In this document: positions 9,680 to 17,232 of the stretch, piece after piece | Layout: each line of letters starts with the position of its first letter | How positions within the stretch are numbered: the stretch's first letter is position 1 | Source: Perlucidibaca aquatica | GTDB taxonomy: Bacteria > Pseudomonadota > Gammaproteobacteria > Pseudomonadales > Moraxellaceae | Length of the DNA stretch: 64,000 nucleotides | Reading direction: 5' to 3' | Assembly (NCBI RefSeq): GCF_001676655.1 | Contig: NZ_LZDB01000002.1 | Coordinates: 558,001-622,000, forward strand | Position numbers and translations under genes: made by a program | Notes under the pieces: generated by a model | Seen by the model: the letters and a program-made list of their open reading frames with translations, nothing else | What the model was told of the DNA's origin: nothing | Databases searched by the model: none

Positions 9680-10617
9680 AGCCGCTAGCGTTCAAAGATC
9701 GCCTCTCGCTGGCGCTACTCCGCTTCTTTGCGCGTTTGCCGTTGCCGCTATTGCAGCGCATTGGCGCCTTTTTGGGCGGCATCGTGGCTTGCTTTCCCCG
9801 TTCCGGTATTTATCAAACCGTGCTGCGTAACTTGCAGCTGTGCTATCCGCAGCAATCGGATGCCTGGCATCAAACCATGGTTAAGGCCTCATTGCGGAGT
9901 ACCGCTATGACCGCCTTTGAGTTTGCCAAGACTTGGGGCATGCCGCCAAGCTATAGCGTATCGCAAATCCGCGATACCCACGGCGAAGAAATCTTCCACG
10001 AGGCATTAGCGGCGGGGCAGGGAGTAATCGCTATTGTTCCGCATTGGGGCACGTGGGAGTTCATGAACGCGTGGATCAATCAGTACACCGCCCCCATCAT
10101 TATGTATAAGCCGGGCAAGCAGCCCGGCGTGGATGCCTTAGTGGCGGAGTCGCGTGGTCGTTTGCACGCCACCGTGGTGCCTACTGATGACAGCGGCGTA
10201 CGCGCTGTGTTTAAAGGCTTGCGCAAAGGCGGTTTCACGGCCATTTTGCCCGACCACATTCCAGGCCAGAATGGTGGCATATTTGCGCCGTTCTTTGGGC
10301 TCTCCACGTGGACGGGCGTGATGGTGCCCAAGCTCGCGGCGAAAACACAATGTCGTGTCATCGTTATGGGTTGTATGCGTCGCGCCGATGGCCAGGGTTT
10401 CGATTTGTATTTCCACGCAGGCGACCCCGATATCAATCACGAAGACGCCCTGCGAGCGACCACGGCCATGAATCGCGCCATGGAGCGCTTTATCAATATT
10501 GCACCCGAGCAATACCAGTGGAGCTACAAACGTTTCAAGCGCAGCGAGCACATGCCAGATCCCTATCGCGGCGTTGGCCTGACCTATCAGGCGGATTACC
10601 TCACCTCTGGCGATTAA
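9676..10617 (+). CDS. LpxL/HtrB-type lipid A acyltransferase
   Basis: This is a membrane-bound enzyme of the lysophospholipid acyltransferase superfamily that transfers acyl chains to the lipid A precursor. The 313 residues match LpxL/LpxM. The catalytic HX4E motif is PHWGTWE with His123 and Glu128; further marks are MYKPGKQP and LPDHIPGQNGG, the latter the binding loop seen in the family. An N-terminal hydrophobic anchor covers about residues 15-40. The ATG overlaps the metZ stop by 4 bases, so it is co-translated with metZ. Which acyl position it modifies cannot be told from sequence. Confidence 0.88.
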   Translation: MKPLAFKDRLSLALLRFFARLPLPLLQRIGAFLGGIVACFPRSGIYQTVLRNLQLCYPQQSDAWHQTMVKASLRSTAMTAFEFAKTWGMPPSYSVSQIRDTHGEEIFHEALAAGQGVIAIVPHWGTWEFMNAWINQYTAPIIMYKPGKQPGVDALVAESRGRLHATVVPTDDSGVRAVFKGLRKGGFTAILPDHIPGQNGGIFAPFFGLSTWTGVMVPKLAAKTQCRVIVMGCMRRADGQGFDLYFHAGDPDINHEDALRATTAMNRAMERFINIAPEQYQWSYKRFKRSEHMPDPYRGVGLTYQADYLTSGD

Positions 10618-10643
10618 AAGCAGGCGATTGATCTCAGACCAAT

Positions 10644-10660
10644 AGCCTTGTTGGCTTTTT
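10644..10660 (+). terminator. Weak hairpin and T-run after the acyltransferase
   Basis: AGCC (10644-10647) can pair with GGCT (10653-10656), followed by five T. The stem is only four pairs, so this is a marginal terminator for the metZ-acyltransferase transcript. Confidence 0.3.
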
Positions 10661-10682
10661 AAGCAATCAGGCGGGCGAGTGG

Positions 10683-10718
10683 TTGTCAGTCACGTACAGC
10701 TTGAGTATCATGCGCGCC
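10683..10718 (+). promoter_or_regulatory. Promoter of tRNA-Val
   Basis: TTGTCA (10683-10688), a 17-base spacer and TATCAT (10706-10711) are followed by GCGCGCC (10712-10718). The GC-rich discriminator is usual for stable-RNA promoters under stringent control. Confidence 0.75.
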
Positions 10719-10743
10719 TCTTCAGGATGTACTGAAGCGACTT

Positions 10744-10820
10744 AGGCGCTTAGCTCAGTTGGTTAGAGCACCACCTTGACATGGTGGGGGTCAGCAGTTC
10801 GAGTCTGCTAGTGCCTACCA
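10744..10820 (+). tRNA. tRNA-Val (anticodon GAC)
   Basis: The 77-base gene folds as a full cloverleaf. The acceptor stem AGGCGCT pairs with AGTGCCT with one G:U, the anticodon stem is CCACC/GGTGG with loop TTGACAT (GAC at 10778-10780), the T-loop is GTTCGAG, and CCA is encoded at the end. It reads valine codons GUC and GUU. Confidence 0.96.
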
Positions 10821-10828
10821 AATTACGG

Positions 10829-10862
10829 AACCCGCATCGCTTCGGCGCTGCGGGTTTTTTTT
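10829..10862 (+). terminator. Rho-independent terminator after tRNA-Val
   Basis: AACCCGCA (10829-10836) pairs with TGCGGGTT (10849-10856), followed by a run of eight T. The VanZ-like gene begins just beyond, so it either uses read-through or its own promoter. Confidence 0.9.
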
Positions 10863-10873
10863 GGATTGTTCAA

Positions 10874-11233
10874 ATGGCGAGTTCAAAAGTGAATGGCAAA
10901 AAGAGCATGTGGCTTAAAGTCCTCTGGCTTTCCCATGTGCTGGCCATTTGGCTGCTCCTGTTGGTGCCGGTGGCGGTGCCTGAGCCGCTGGCGTTTAGCT
11001 ACTCCGACAAACTGATTCATGCCGCCCTATTTTTCTGGCTCACAGTCTCGGCGTTTTGGCTTTGGCGGCAGGGCCGGGTGGTGTGGATACTGCTCGTGGT
11101 GGCGCTACTGACAGAACTCACACAGGCCATGACCCCTTGGCGAAGTGCCGAGGGGTTGGATGTGTTGGCAGATGCCGTGGGCATTGGCTTGGGGTGGGTT
11201 CTTTTGCGCTGGCGAGCTCGAATACCGCGCTGA
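10874..11233 (+). CDS. VanZ-like family membrane protein
   Basis: From the ATG at 10874 the protein is 119 residues. An earlier in-frame start would lie inside the tRNA and is not credible. After a short Lys-rich start there are four hydrophobic segments: about residues 12-35, 45-60, 65-85 and 90-110. The pattern SYSDKLIHAALFFWLT followed by ELTQAMTPWRSAEGLDVLADAVGIGLG is the VanZ-like signature (conserved D, K, H, then E and D/N in the loops). Named for the teicoplanin-resistance protein VanZ, the broad family has no agreed function in Proteobacteria. Confidence 0.8.
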   Translation: MASSKVNGKKSMWLKVLWLSHVLAIWLLLLVPVAVPEPLAFSYSDKLIHAALFFWLTVSAFWLWRQGRVVWILLVVALLTELTQAMTPWRSAEGLDVLADAVGIGLGWVLLRWRARIPR

Positions 11234-11242
11234 AAATGGTTT

Positions 11243-11276
11243 CGCTAAAACCCGCCTCGGCAGGTTTTAGCGTTTT
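11243..11276. terminator. Strong hairpin terminator after VanZ-like gene
   Basis: CGCTAAAACC (11243-11252) is perfectly paired with GGTTTTAGCG (11263-11272), with TTTT following on the plus strand. It lies between convergent genes and may also slow transcription arriving from the minus-strand glycine-zipper gene. Confidence 0.85.
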
Positions 11277-11288
11277 AGGGTTAATGGT

Positions 11289-11789
11289 TTAGTCCCAGCG
11301 ACTCTCATCACGGCGTCCTTCACGATACCCGTGCTGATACCCAGGCTTATAGTCTCGGCGAGACTCCCGCCACTCACGGCGCTCTTGGCGCCAGTGGCGC
11401 GGGCGGTAATCATTTTCGCGATACACCACCTGCACTGGTTGAGTGTAGGCCGGGTGCACATAAATGGGTTGTGCATACACAGGCTGGTTATGGACTGGCC
11501 GATAGCGCACGGGCGGATAAGTGGGCTGGGCATAGACAGGCTGTGCGTAAACAGGCTGTGTATAGCCGTGCGACTGATGCGTTGGCTGGCGGTTGTTTGC
11601 CAACGCAGTACCGGCCACGGCACCGATGGCGCTGCCGACGAGTGCGCCTTGGCGACCGTCCAGGCTGTGACCAATGACAGCTCCAAATCCGGCACCAATG
11701 ACGGCTCCGACGACGGCGTCCGATGAGCCCGCGTAAACGGGTTGAGTCAGTGCAACGACCATCAGTGCACTAGCAACGGGTTTCCACAT
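11289..11789 (-). CDS. Glycine-zipper (2TM) exported protein with Tyr/Pro repeats
   Basis: The 166-residue protein has three parts. A Sec signal peptide (residues 1-20, ending PVYA) comes first. Next is a glycine-zipper region of two hydrophobic hairpin segments (about 26-64, with VIGAGFGAVIGHSLDG and VGSAIGAVAG), as in the outer-membrane-associated Rick_17kDa/SlyB-like family. The last part is a tail with QPVYAQPxY-type repeats (about 76-118) and a final Arg/Glu/Tyr-rich part. No lipobox Cys is seen. AAGGAG precedes the ATG well. It is divergent from the cytochrome fusion gene, with about 160 bases between them. Function is unknown; such proteins are often envelope-stress or structural factors. 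Confidence 0.75.
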   Translation of the reverse strand: MWKPVASALMVVALTQPVYAGSSDAVVGAVIGAGFGAVIGHSLDGRQGALVGSAIGAVAGTALANNRQPTHQSHGYTQPVYAQPVYAQPTYPPVRYRPVHNQPVYAQPIYVHPAYTQPVQVVYRENDYRPRHWRQERREWRESRRDYKPGYQHGYREGRRDESRWD

Positions 11790-11905
11790 GGTGAAGCTCC
11801 TTCGTTTGGGTCCACCGTATTAATGTCTGAGTCTCTGCTTCGGTTGACGTTTTTACAAAATTGCGTTTCCCGATAAATGGTGTTTGTAGTACTTTCGTAA
11901 CACCG

Positions 11906-11925
11906 CACGGTTGTCATCAACCGTG
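11906..11925. promoter_or_regulatory. Perfect palindrome in the divergent intergenic region
   Basis: CACGGTTG (11906-11913) and CAACCGTG (11918-11925) are perfect 8-base arms around TCAT. It ends 23 bases before the start of the cytochrome fusion gene and is followed by A-rich sequence, so it is not a terminator. It may be an operator or a leader hairpin. Confidence 0.5.
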
Positions 11926-11948
11926 AAAATAAAAAAGAGAAGTTGCTT

Positions 11949-14948
11949 ATGAGCATCCCTGTATTTCGCGTGGCAGCCCTTGCTGTCACCTTGGCTACGA
12001 CTTTGGCTCTTACCGCGTGCTCACGCCCTAGCACCAGCGATGGCAATGGCGCAACGCCTCGCGTGAATGACGGCGCATGCATCAAGCCTGACGCCAATGC
12101 CCGTAACAACATTCTCTCGGCCATTTTTGAGGCCAGTGCCGGCGATACCGTGCTGCTCTGTGAAGGCAAGTTTGATATGCCGACCGGCTTGCTCATTAAC
12201 AGCAAGCAGGGCCTGACCCTGAAGGGCGCGGGCATGAAGAAAACTTTCCTAAACTTTGCCAAGAGTGATAGTGCCGAGGGCATTAACGCGTCCTATTCCG
12301 ACGGCCTGACTCTGCAAGACTTCACGGTAGAGGACACGCCGGGCAACGGGATTCGTATTTTCCGCTCGAACTTCATCACCATGCGGGGTGTGCGTGCGCG
12401 CTGGCACGATCTGGCAGGCCGCGATGAAACAGACCCCGGCTATACCCCGCGTTCGGATGTGGGCGCGTATGCGCTGTATCCTGTGGAGACGCGCCATATT
12501 CTGATGGAGAACTGTGAAGCTCACGGTGCGTCCGATGCGGGTGTGTATGTGGGCCAGTCCAACGACATCATCGTGCGTAATTGCTTGGCCACCTACAATG
12601 TGGCGGGCTATGAGTTTGAGAACACCTACCGGGCGATTTTCGAAAACAACGTGGCCACGAAAAACACGGGTGGCTTTCTGATTTTTGATTTGCCCGACCT
12701 GCGTCAGTACGGCGAAAAGAACATCGTGCGAAATAACAAAAGTTACGGCAATAACACCGAAAATTTTGCGCCGATTGGCAACATTGTGGGCCTGACACCG
12801 CGCGGTACCGGCATGCTCATTTTGGCCTCAGACCAGCTCGAAATTTACGGCAACGAAATTTACGACAACGACACTATTGGCATCGCCGTGGTCAATTTTG
12901 GTTTGGTGGACAACAAGTATCCGGATCTGCGCTACGATTTCTACCCCGAAGGCGTGGAAATTCGCAACAACACCTTCCGTAATAACGGGAGTAACCCGCA
13001 ATTGCCTAGCGCGGATCGTGGCGTGGCTTCAGCGCTGCCGCTCTTGCTGCGGGTGAAAAATTTCGGGCGCGGTGCGGACATTGTTTGGGATGGTGGTGAA
13101 GACACGCCCAACGGCTGTACCGAGTACCCGAAAGATAAAGACGGCATTCCATTGAATCAGCCAAACCCCAATGAAAAGGGTCGCAACGAGGCGCGTGTGG
13201 ATGAGCGTGGCCGTCCGAACTGGGATCGCTCCGATAAAGAACCTACTTGCAAATACAATGCGTGGAAGTTCAATGCCCAAGGCAAGCTGAAAAAGCCAGA
13301 AAATGGTCTGTGCATCTCGAATAACAAGCATGACGGTAACCCGCTGAACACGCCGTTCCTGAATGCCAAACTCAACCGCACGGACTTGGGGCCGGAATTG
13401 GCGCAGCAGCTCATTACCCCTGGCTCGACCGATTTAGCGCCGCATAATTGCGATTTGCCAACGCGTGCGGTGCCGGTGCTGGAGTTGCCTTACAAAGCGG
13501 CCAAAGAAGCCGCGCGTCCGTCCGATGCCGAAGTGCAGAAGGCCTGTGCTGCCGTGAAACCGGGTGAAGTGAACTGGGCGGCGCTGGCCACCTACAACTG
13601 CCCTGAGTTGAGCCAGTATGGTTTGTTCTCGGACCCTAAAAATCCGCTCTCGGCGGGTAATGGCAAAGACGGAGTGATGCCTTATGAGCTGAACACCACG
13701 CTGTTTACCGATTACGCCAGCAAGTACCGCGTGATTTTCTTGCCGCCGACGGCAGCGGGGAGTGCTACGGCGCAGCAAGCCAAATACCAGGACAGTCGCC
13801 AAGGCGTTACCGAGACCTTGTTCTTCCCCGTAGGCACGGTGATTTCCAAGACCTTCACATTCCGTAAGGAAGATTCTGCTGGCAAGTTGCTCAGTGAGAA
13901 TGTGGTGGAAACGCGTTTGCTGATTAAGCGTAAAACCACGGCGGGCGATAACTGGGTGGGCTTGCCGTATATCTGGCAGAAGGATGCCAGTGGTAACAAC
14001 ACCAAGGCGGTGCTCAGCCTGGCCGGTGGTTCGGCTTCGGTGTCGTGGGACTACCTCGATCCCAACCCGAATGTTAAGAAAAATGGTGCGCGTGCGCGTT
14101 ACACCGGTACGGCTACGCAGTACACCATTCCGGCGGCACTGAACTGCATTAGCTGCCACGGTGGCGACGACCGTGAAGCGGGTTCGGCGCCGATCGGCCC
14201 CAAAGCCCGCAACTTGGATCGTGGCATCAACAAAGACCTGAGTGGTGAAAACCAACTGGCCTTTATGGTGGGTAAGGGCTGGCTCAATGAAGTGCCGGCC
14301 ACGCACGATGCTAAATTGCCGGTCTGGGATTTGCCGGGTAGCACCGGCGAAACTGCGGGCTCACCGTTGGACGTTCACAAGCGTGTGCGTGCCTATTTTG
14401 AAGTGAACTGCATGCACTGCCATAACCCCAATGGCGGCGGCTCTAACTCCGGCCTGTTCTTGGATAGCTACCGGACCGTCGATAAGCGTTATGGCATCTG
14501 CAAAAAGCCGGTGGCTGCAGGGCGTGGCTCCGGTGGCTTTAAGCACGACATCGTGTTGGGCCAGGCGGCATCGTCCATCCTGCCATTCCGCGTAGGCTCG
14601 GCCGAAGCCGGTATTCGTATGCCGTCCATTGCCCGCACGGTGGTGCACGGTGAGGCGTCTGCCTTGGTCAATGACTGGGTGCAGAACCAATTGCCGGCGG
14701 TGAACAACCTAGACGACAACTTGGTTCAGAACGAAGAGAGCTGTAACGACAGCCAGCTACCGTTACTGGTCACCGAGCTGCTGCCGGGTGAGTTGTTGCA
14801 GGTCATTAACCAGCTGCAGAAATTGGGCAGCGGCGGGTTATCACCCGACCAGCTCACAACAATTCTGAGCGGTTTTGCGGGCTCGCCACGCATGAACTCG
14901 GCGGATCAACGCCGTGAGCAGTCCCTGCCGAAGCGCGTTTCGCACTAA
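11949..14948 (+). CDS. Lipoprotein: parallel beta-helix domain fused to di-haem cytochrome c-like domain
   Basis: The protein is 999 residues from the ATG at 11949. It opens with a lipoprotein signal (lipobox LTAC, Cys24). Residues about 35-330 form a right-handed parallel beta-helix with repeated Asn-rich turns (NNIxx, NCEAHGASDAGVYVG, IRNNTFRNNG). From about residue 500 follows a domain with two CXXCH haem sites, CISCH (Cys733-His737) and CMHCH (Cys821-His825). I recognise the halves as the families that, as I recall, occur as separate neighbouring genes: the TIGR03805-type beta-helix and the TIGR03806 / SO_2930-type di-haem cytochrome. Here they are one frame with no stop, and only one signal peptide. 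It is probably a periplasm-facing or surface redox lipoprotein; the substrate is unknown. A strong terminator follows. Confidence 0.82.
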   Translation: MSIPVFRVAALAVTLATTLALTACSRPSTSDGNGATPRVNDGACIKPDANARNNILSAIFEASAGDTVLLCEGKFDMPTGLLINSKQGLTLKGAGMKKTFLNFAKSDSAEGINASYSDGLTLQDFTVEDTPGNGIRIFRSNFITMRGVRARWHDLAGRDETDPGYTPRSDVGAYALYPVETRHILMENCEAHGASDAGVYVGQSNDIIVRNCLATYNVAGYEFENTYRAIFENNVATKNTGGFLIFDLPDLRQYGEKNIVRNNKSYGNNTENFAPIGNIVGLTPRGTGMLILASDQLEIYGNEIYDNDTIGIAVVNFGLVDNKYPDLRYDFYPEGVEIRNNTFRNNGSNPQLPSADRGVASALPLLLRVKNFGRGADIVWDGGEDTPNGCTEYPKDKDGIPLNQPNPNEKGRNEARVDERGRPNWDRSDKEPTCKYNAWKFNAQGKLKKPENGLCISNNKHDGNPLNTPFLNAKLNRTDLGPELAQQLITPGSTDLAPHNCDLPTRAVPVLELPYKAAKEAARPSDAEVQKACAAVKPGEVNWAALATYNCPELSQYGLFSDPKNPLSAGNGKDGVMPYELNTTLFTDYASKYRVIFLPPTAAGSATAQQAKYQDSRQGVTETLFFPVGTVISKTFTFRKEDSAGKLLSENVVETRLLIKRKTTAGDNWVGLPYIWQKDASGNNTKAVLSLAGGSASVSWDYLDPNPNVKKNGARARYTGTATQYTIPAALNCISCHGGDDREAGSAPIGPKARNLDRGINKDLSGENQLAFMVGKGWLNEVPATHDAKLPVWDLPGSTGETAGSPLDVHKRVRAYFEVNCMHCHNPNGGGSNSGLFLDSYRTVDKRYGICKKPVAAGRGSGGFKHDIVLGQAASSILPFRVGSAEAGIRMPSIARTVVHGEASALVNDWVQNQLPAVNNLDDNLVQNEESCNDSQLPLLVTELLPGELLQVINQLQKLGSGGLSPDQLTTILSGFAGSPRMNSADQRREQSLPKRVSH

Positions 14949-14956
14949 GCTTGCCT

Positions 14957-14997
14957 AAAAACCGCGCACTGCAGTGGATGCAGTGCGCGGTTTTTTT
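14957..14997 (+). terminator. Rho-independent terminator after the cytochrome fusion gene
   Basis: A 13-base perfect stem, ACCGCGCACTGCA (14961-14973) with TGCAGTGCGCGGT (14979-14991), is followed by seven T (14991-14997). Confidence 0.93.
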
Positions 14998-15022
14998 ATG
15001 CGCGAAAACATAGTTTTATGTC

Positions 15023-15057
15023 TATAATGTAATTTATAAACTACGGATGGTTTATAA
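15023..15057 (+). promoter_or_regulatory. Toxin-antitoxin promoter -10 and autoregulatory operator
   Basis: TATAAT at 15023-15028 is a perfect -10; I see no good -35. Six bases on, TTATAAAC (15034-15041) and GTTTATAA (15050-15057) form perfect 8-base inverted arms around an 8-base centre, ending on the first base of the toxin ATG. This is where a HigA/RelB-type antitoxin would bind to shut off its own operon. Confidence 0.65.
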
Positions 15058-15362
15058 TGCAGGACATCATACAAACAGCCGCATTTAAAAAATGGCGTGA
15101 AACACTAAAAGATCCGGTCATAAGAGCACTCATCGCTTCACGACTGGATCGCTTAGCCTTTGGCCACAGCGGCGATACAGTGCTTATAGGCAACGGCGTT
15201 AGTGAGCTACGAATTCACTATGGTTCAGGCTTCCGGGTTTACTTTATTAGGCAGGGCCGTTGTGTTGTTGTGTTGCTGACCGGTGGTGATAAGGGAAGCC
15301 AAACGAGTGATATTAAAAAGGCTTATGAACTTGCAGAAAAATGGAGAAAAGATCATGCCTAA
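15057..15362 (+). CDS. Type II toxin, RelE/ParE superfamily (HigB-like addiction killer)
   Basis: The 101-residue protein is of the short RelE/ParE-fold group (addiction module killer protein type): FKKWRETLKDP, the IASRLDRLAFGHSGD turn, the ELRIHYGSGFRVYFIRQG strands, and the C-terminal LLTGGDKGSQTSDIKKAYELA. Members either cleave mRNA on the ribosome or act on gyrase; which applies here cannot be told from sequence. The toxin gene comes first, as in higBA, and overlaps the antitoxin start by 8 bases. The pair is more AT-rich than its flanks and sits between a terminator and the gltX promoter, which fits arrival by transfer. Confidence 0.9.
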   Translation: MQDIIQTAAFKKWRETLKDPVIRALIASRLDRLAFGHSGDTVLIGNGVSELRIHYGSGFRVYFIRQGRCVVVLLTGGDKGSQTSDIKKAYELAEKWRKDHA

Positions 15363-15642
15363 AATGATGAACTATGATCCGGCAGAAGATTTAATCTCTG
15401 AGCAGGGCATGGCAGTGTTTATGTCTGAGGCATTCAAAACGGGCGACGTGAGTTACATAGCCCATGCATTGGGTGTGGTGAGCCGAGCAAAAGGCATGTC
15501 AAAAATTGCCGGTGAAACTGGGCTGTCACGTGAGCAGCTTTATCGTTCTTTTAGTGCTACTGGCAATCCAACATTAAAGTCGACATTGGCGGTAATTAAG
15601 GCGTTAGGCTTAACGCTGTCTACAAAAACGGGGACCGTTTGA
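15355..15642 (+). CDS. Antitoxin, HigA-like HTH protein
   Basis: From the ATG at 15355 the product is 95 residues. It has the probable addiction module antidote layout: an N-terminal DPAEDLISEQGMAVFMSEAF segment, then an HTH (about residues 45-75, KIAGETGLSREQLYRSFSA) and the NPTLKSTLAVIKALGLTL tail. The HTH should bind the operator at 15034-15057. I rejected a longer in-frame start at 15283 because it lies well inside the toxin and would add an untypical extension; 8-base overlap with the toxin end is normal for such pairs. Confidence 0.88.
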   Translation: MPKMMNYDPAEDLISEQGMAVFMSEAFKTGDVSYIAHALGVVSRAKGMSKIAGETGLSREQLYRSFSATGNPTLKSTLAVIKALGLTLSTKTGTV

Positions 15643-15665
15643 GTCAGGTTTATGAGTGAAGCAGT

Positions 15666-15678
15666 TATACTGCGCGCC
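15666..15678 (+). promoter_or_regulatory. Putative gltX promoter -10 with GC-rich discriminator
   Basis: TATACT (15666-15671) is followed by GCGCGCC (15672-15678), a near copy of the tRNA-Val promoter end. The -35 is not clear (TTGAGT at 15639 gives a 21-base spacer), so the call rests on the -10 and discriminator. Confidence 0.5.
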
Positions 15679-15705
15679 TCGTGATTTTTCAGTGAAGCCC
15701 AGCCC

Positions 15706-17232
15706 ATGACTGCCCTGACCAAACCTGTTCGTACCCGTGTTGCTCCGTCGCCAACGGGCGACCCGCATGTGGGCACCGCGTATGTGGCGCTGTTTAACGT
15801 CTGCTTTGCGCGGCAGCACGGCGGGCAGTTCATTTTGCGTATTGAAGATACCGATCAGCAGCGCTCCACGCCGGAATCGGAGCAACAGATTCTGTCGTCG
15901 CTGAAGTGGTTGGGTTTGAATTGGGATGAGGGTCCGGATATCGGTGGCCCCCACGCGCCGTATCGGCAGAGTGAACGCAGCGAGATTTATAAGAAGCATG
16001 CCGCCATCCTACTGGACAAGGGTCATGCCTTCCGTTGCTTCTGCACCAGCGAGCGTCTGGATGCGCTGCGTGCCGAGCAGACTGCCGCCAAAGGTGCGCT
16101 GGGCTATGACGGCCACTGCGCCAACTTGCCCGTCGCAGAGGTAGCGGCCCGAGTCGCGGCGGGTGAGCCCCATGTGATTCGTATGAAAGTCCCACGTGAG
16201 GGCGTGTGCGAGGTCAATGACCTGTTGCGCGGCACCATCGCGATCGACTGGAAGGAAGTCGACATGCAGGTACTGATGAAGGCCGACGGTCTGCCGACCT
16301 ACCATCTCGCTAATGTGGTGGATGACCATCTCATGGAAATCACCCATGTGCTGCGCGGCGAGGAGTGGATCAGCTCGGCGCCCAAGCACAAGCTGCTCTA
16401 TGAATACTTCGGCTGGGATATGCCGCAGCTCTGCCACATGCCGCTGCTGCGCAACCCGGACAAGTCCAAGCTGAGCAAGCGCAAGAATCCGACCTCGATC
16501 ACCTATTACGAGCGCATGGGCTATTTGCCAGAAGCGCTGCTGAATTACCTGGGCCGCATGGGCTGGTCCATGCCGGATGAGCGCGAGCAATTCACCTTGG
16601 CTGAGATGATCGCGCATTTCGATGTGCAGCGTGTGTCGTTGGGCGGCCCCATCTTTGATGTGGAGAAGCTTGCCTGGCTCAATGGCCAGTGGCTAAAAAG
16701 CTTGCCGTTGGATCAGTTTGTGGCGGCGTTTCAGCGCTGGGCATCGCCCGAGTTCCTGGCACGCGTGGCCAGCCAGATTCAGACCCGTGTTAGCACCTTG
16801 TCGGAAGCGGTGGACAAGGCCGGCTTCTTCTTTGCCGGAAAGGTTGTGCTAACGCCGGAAAGCTTCACGCATAAAAATCTGAGTGCTGAGCAAATCAAGG
16901 GCCTGTTGCAACTGGCCCTGTGGGAGCTGGAAGCGTTGCGGCACTGGGAGCACGCGCACATCAGCGAGTTGCTGCAACGCCTGAGCGGTGCGCTGGGCAT
17001 TAAACTTCGCGACTTTATGGCGCCGTTCTTTGTCAGCATGGCGGGTACGCCATCGGCACCGCCGGTCATGGAAGCCATGGCTATTATGGGGCCGGACATG
17101 ACACGTGCACGCTTGCGCGAAGCCATTGCGGTACTGGGTGGCGTATCGAAGAACGAAACTAAGGTGCTGGAAAAGCAGCTCGCCGCATTCCGTCGCGGCG
17201 AGTCGTTAGTGGCTCAGCAGCCTGACGCGTGA
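15706..17232 (+). CDS. gltX: Glutamyl-tRNA synthetase
   Basis: This class I synthetase charges tRNA-Glu with glutamate. It is 508 residues, slightly longer than the usual 470-490. The HIGH motif is HVGT (residues 21-24, within [10 protein letters not shown]) and the KMSKS motif is KLSKR (255-259). A Cys-rich zinc-type site is visible in CFCTSERL ... YDGHC. The C-terminal anticodon-binding domain is present. A tRNA-Glu gene lies 2.5 kb downstream. The stop codon abuts the leuA stop on the other strand. Confidence 0.97.
   Translation: MTALTKPVRTRVAPSPTGDPHVGTAYVALFNVCFARQHGGQFILRIEDTDQQRSTPESEQQILSSLKWLGLNWDEGPDIGGPHAPYRQSERSEIYKKHAAILLDKGHAFRCFCTSERLDALRAEQTAAKGALGYDGHCANLPVAEVAARVAAGEPHVIRMKVPREGVCEVNDLLRGTIAIDWKEVDMQVLMKADGLPTYHLANVVDDHLMEITHVLRGEEWISSAPKHKLLYEYFGWDMPQLCHMPLLRNPDKSKLSKRKNPTSITYYERMGYLPEALLNYLGRMGWSMPDEREQFTLAEMIAHFDVQRVSLGGPIFDVEKLAWLNGQWLKSLPLDQFVAAFQRWASPEFLARVASQIQTRVSTLSEAVDKAGFFFAGKVVLTPESFTHKNLSAEQIKGLLQLALWELEALRHWEHAHISELLQRLSGALGIKLRDFMAPFFVSMAGTPSAPPVMEAMAIMGPDMTRARLREAIAVLGGVSKNETKVLEKQLAAFRRGESLVAQQPDA

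Noticed and set aside
13434..14306. 290-codon minus-strand frame opposite the cytochrome fusion
   Set aside because: Arg/Thr/Gly-rich shadow of the cytochrome domain; no start signals and no motif.
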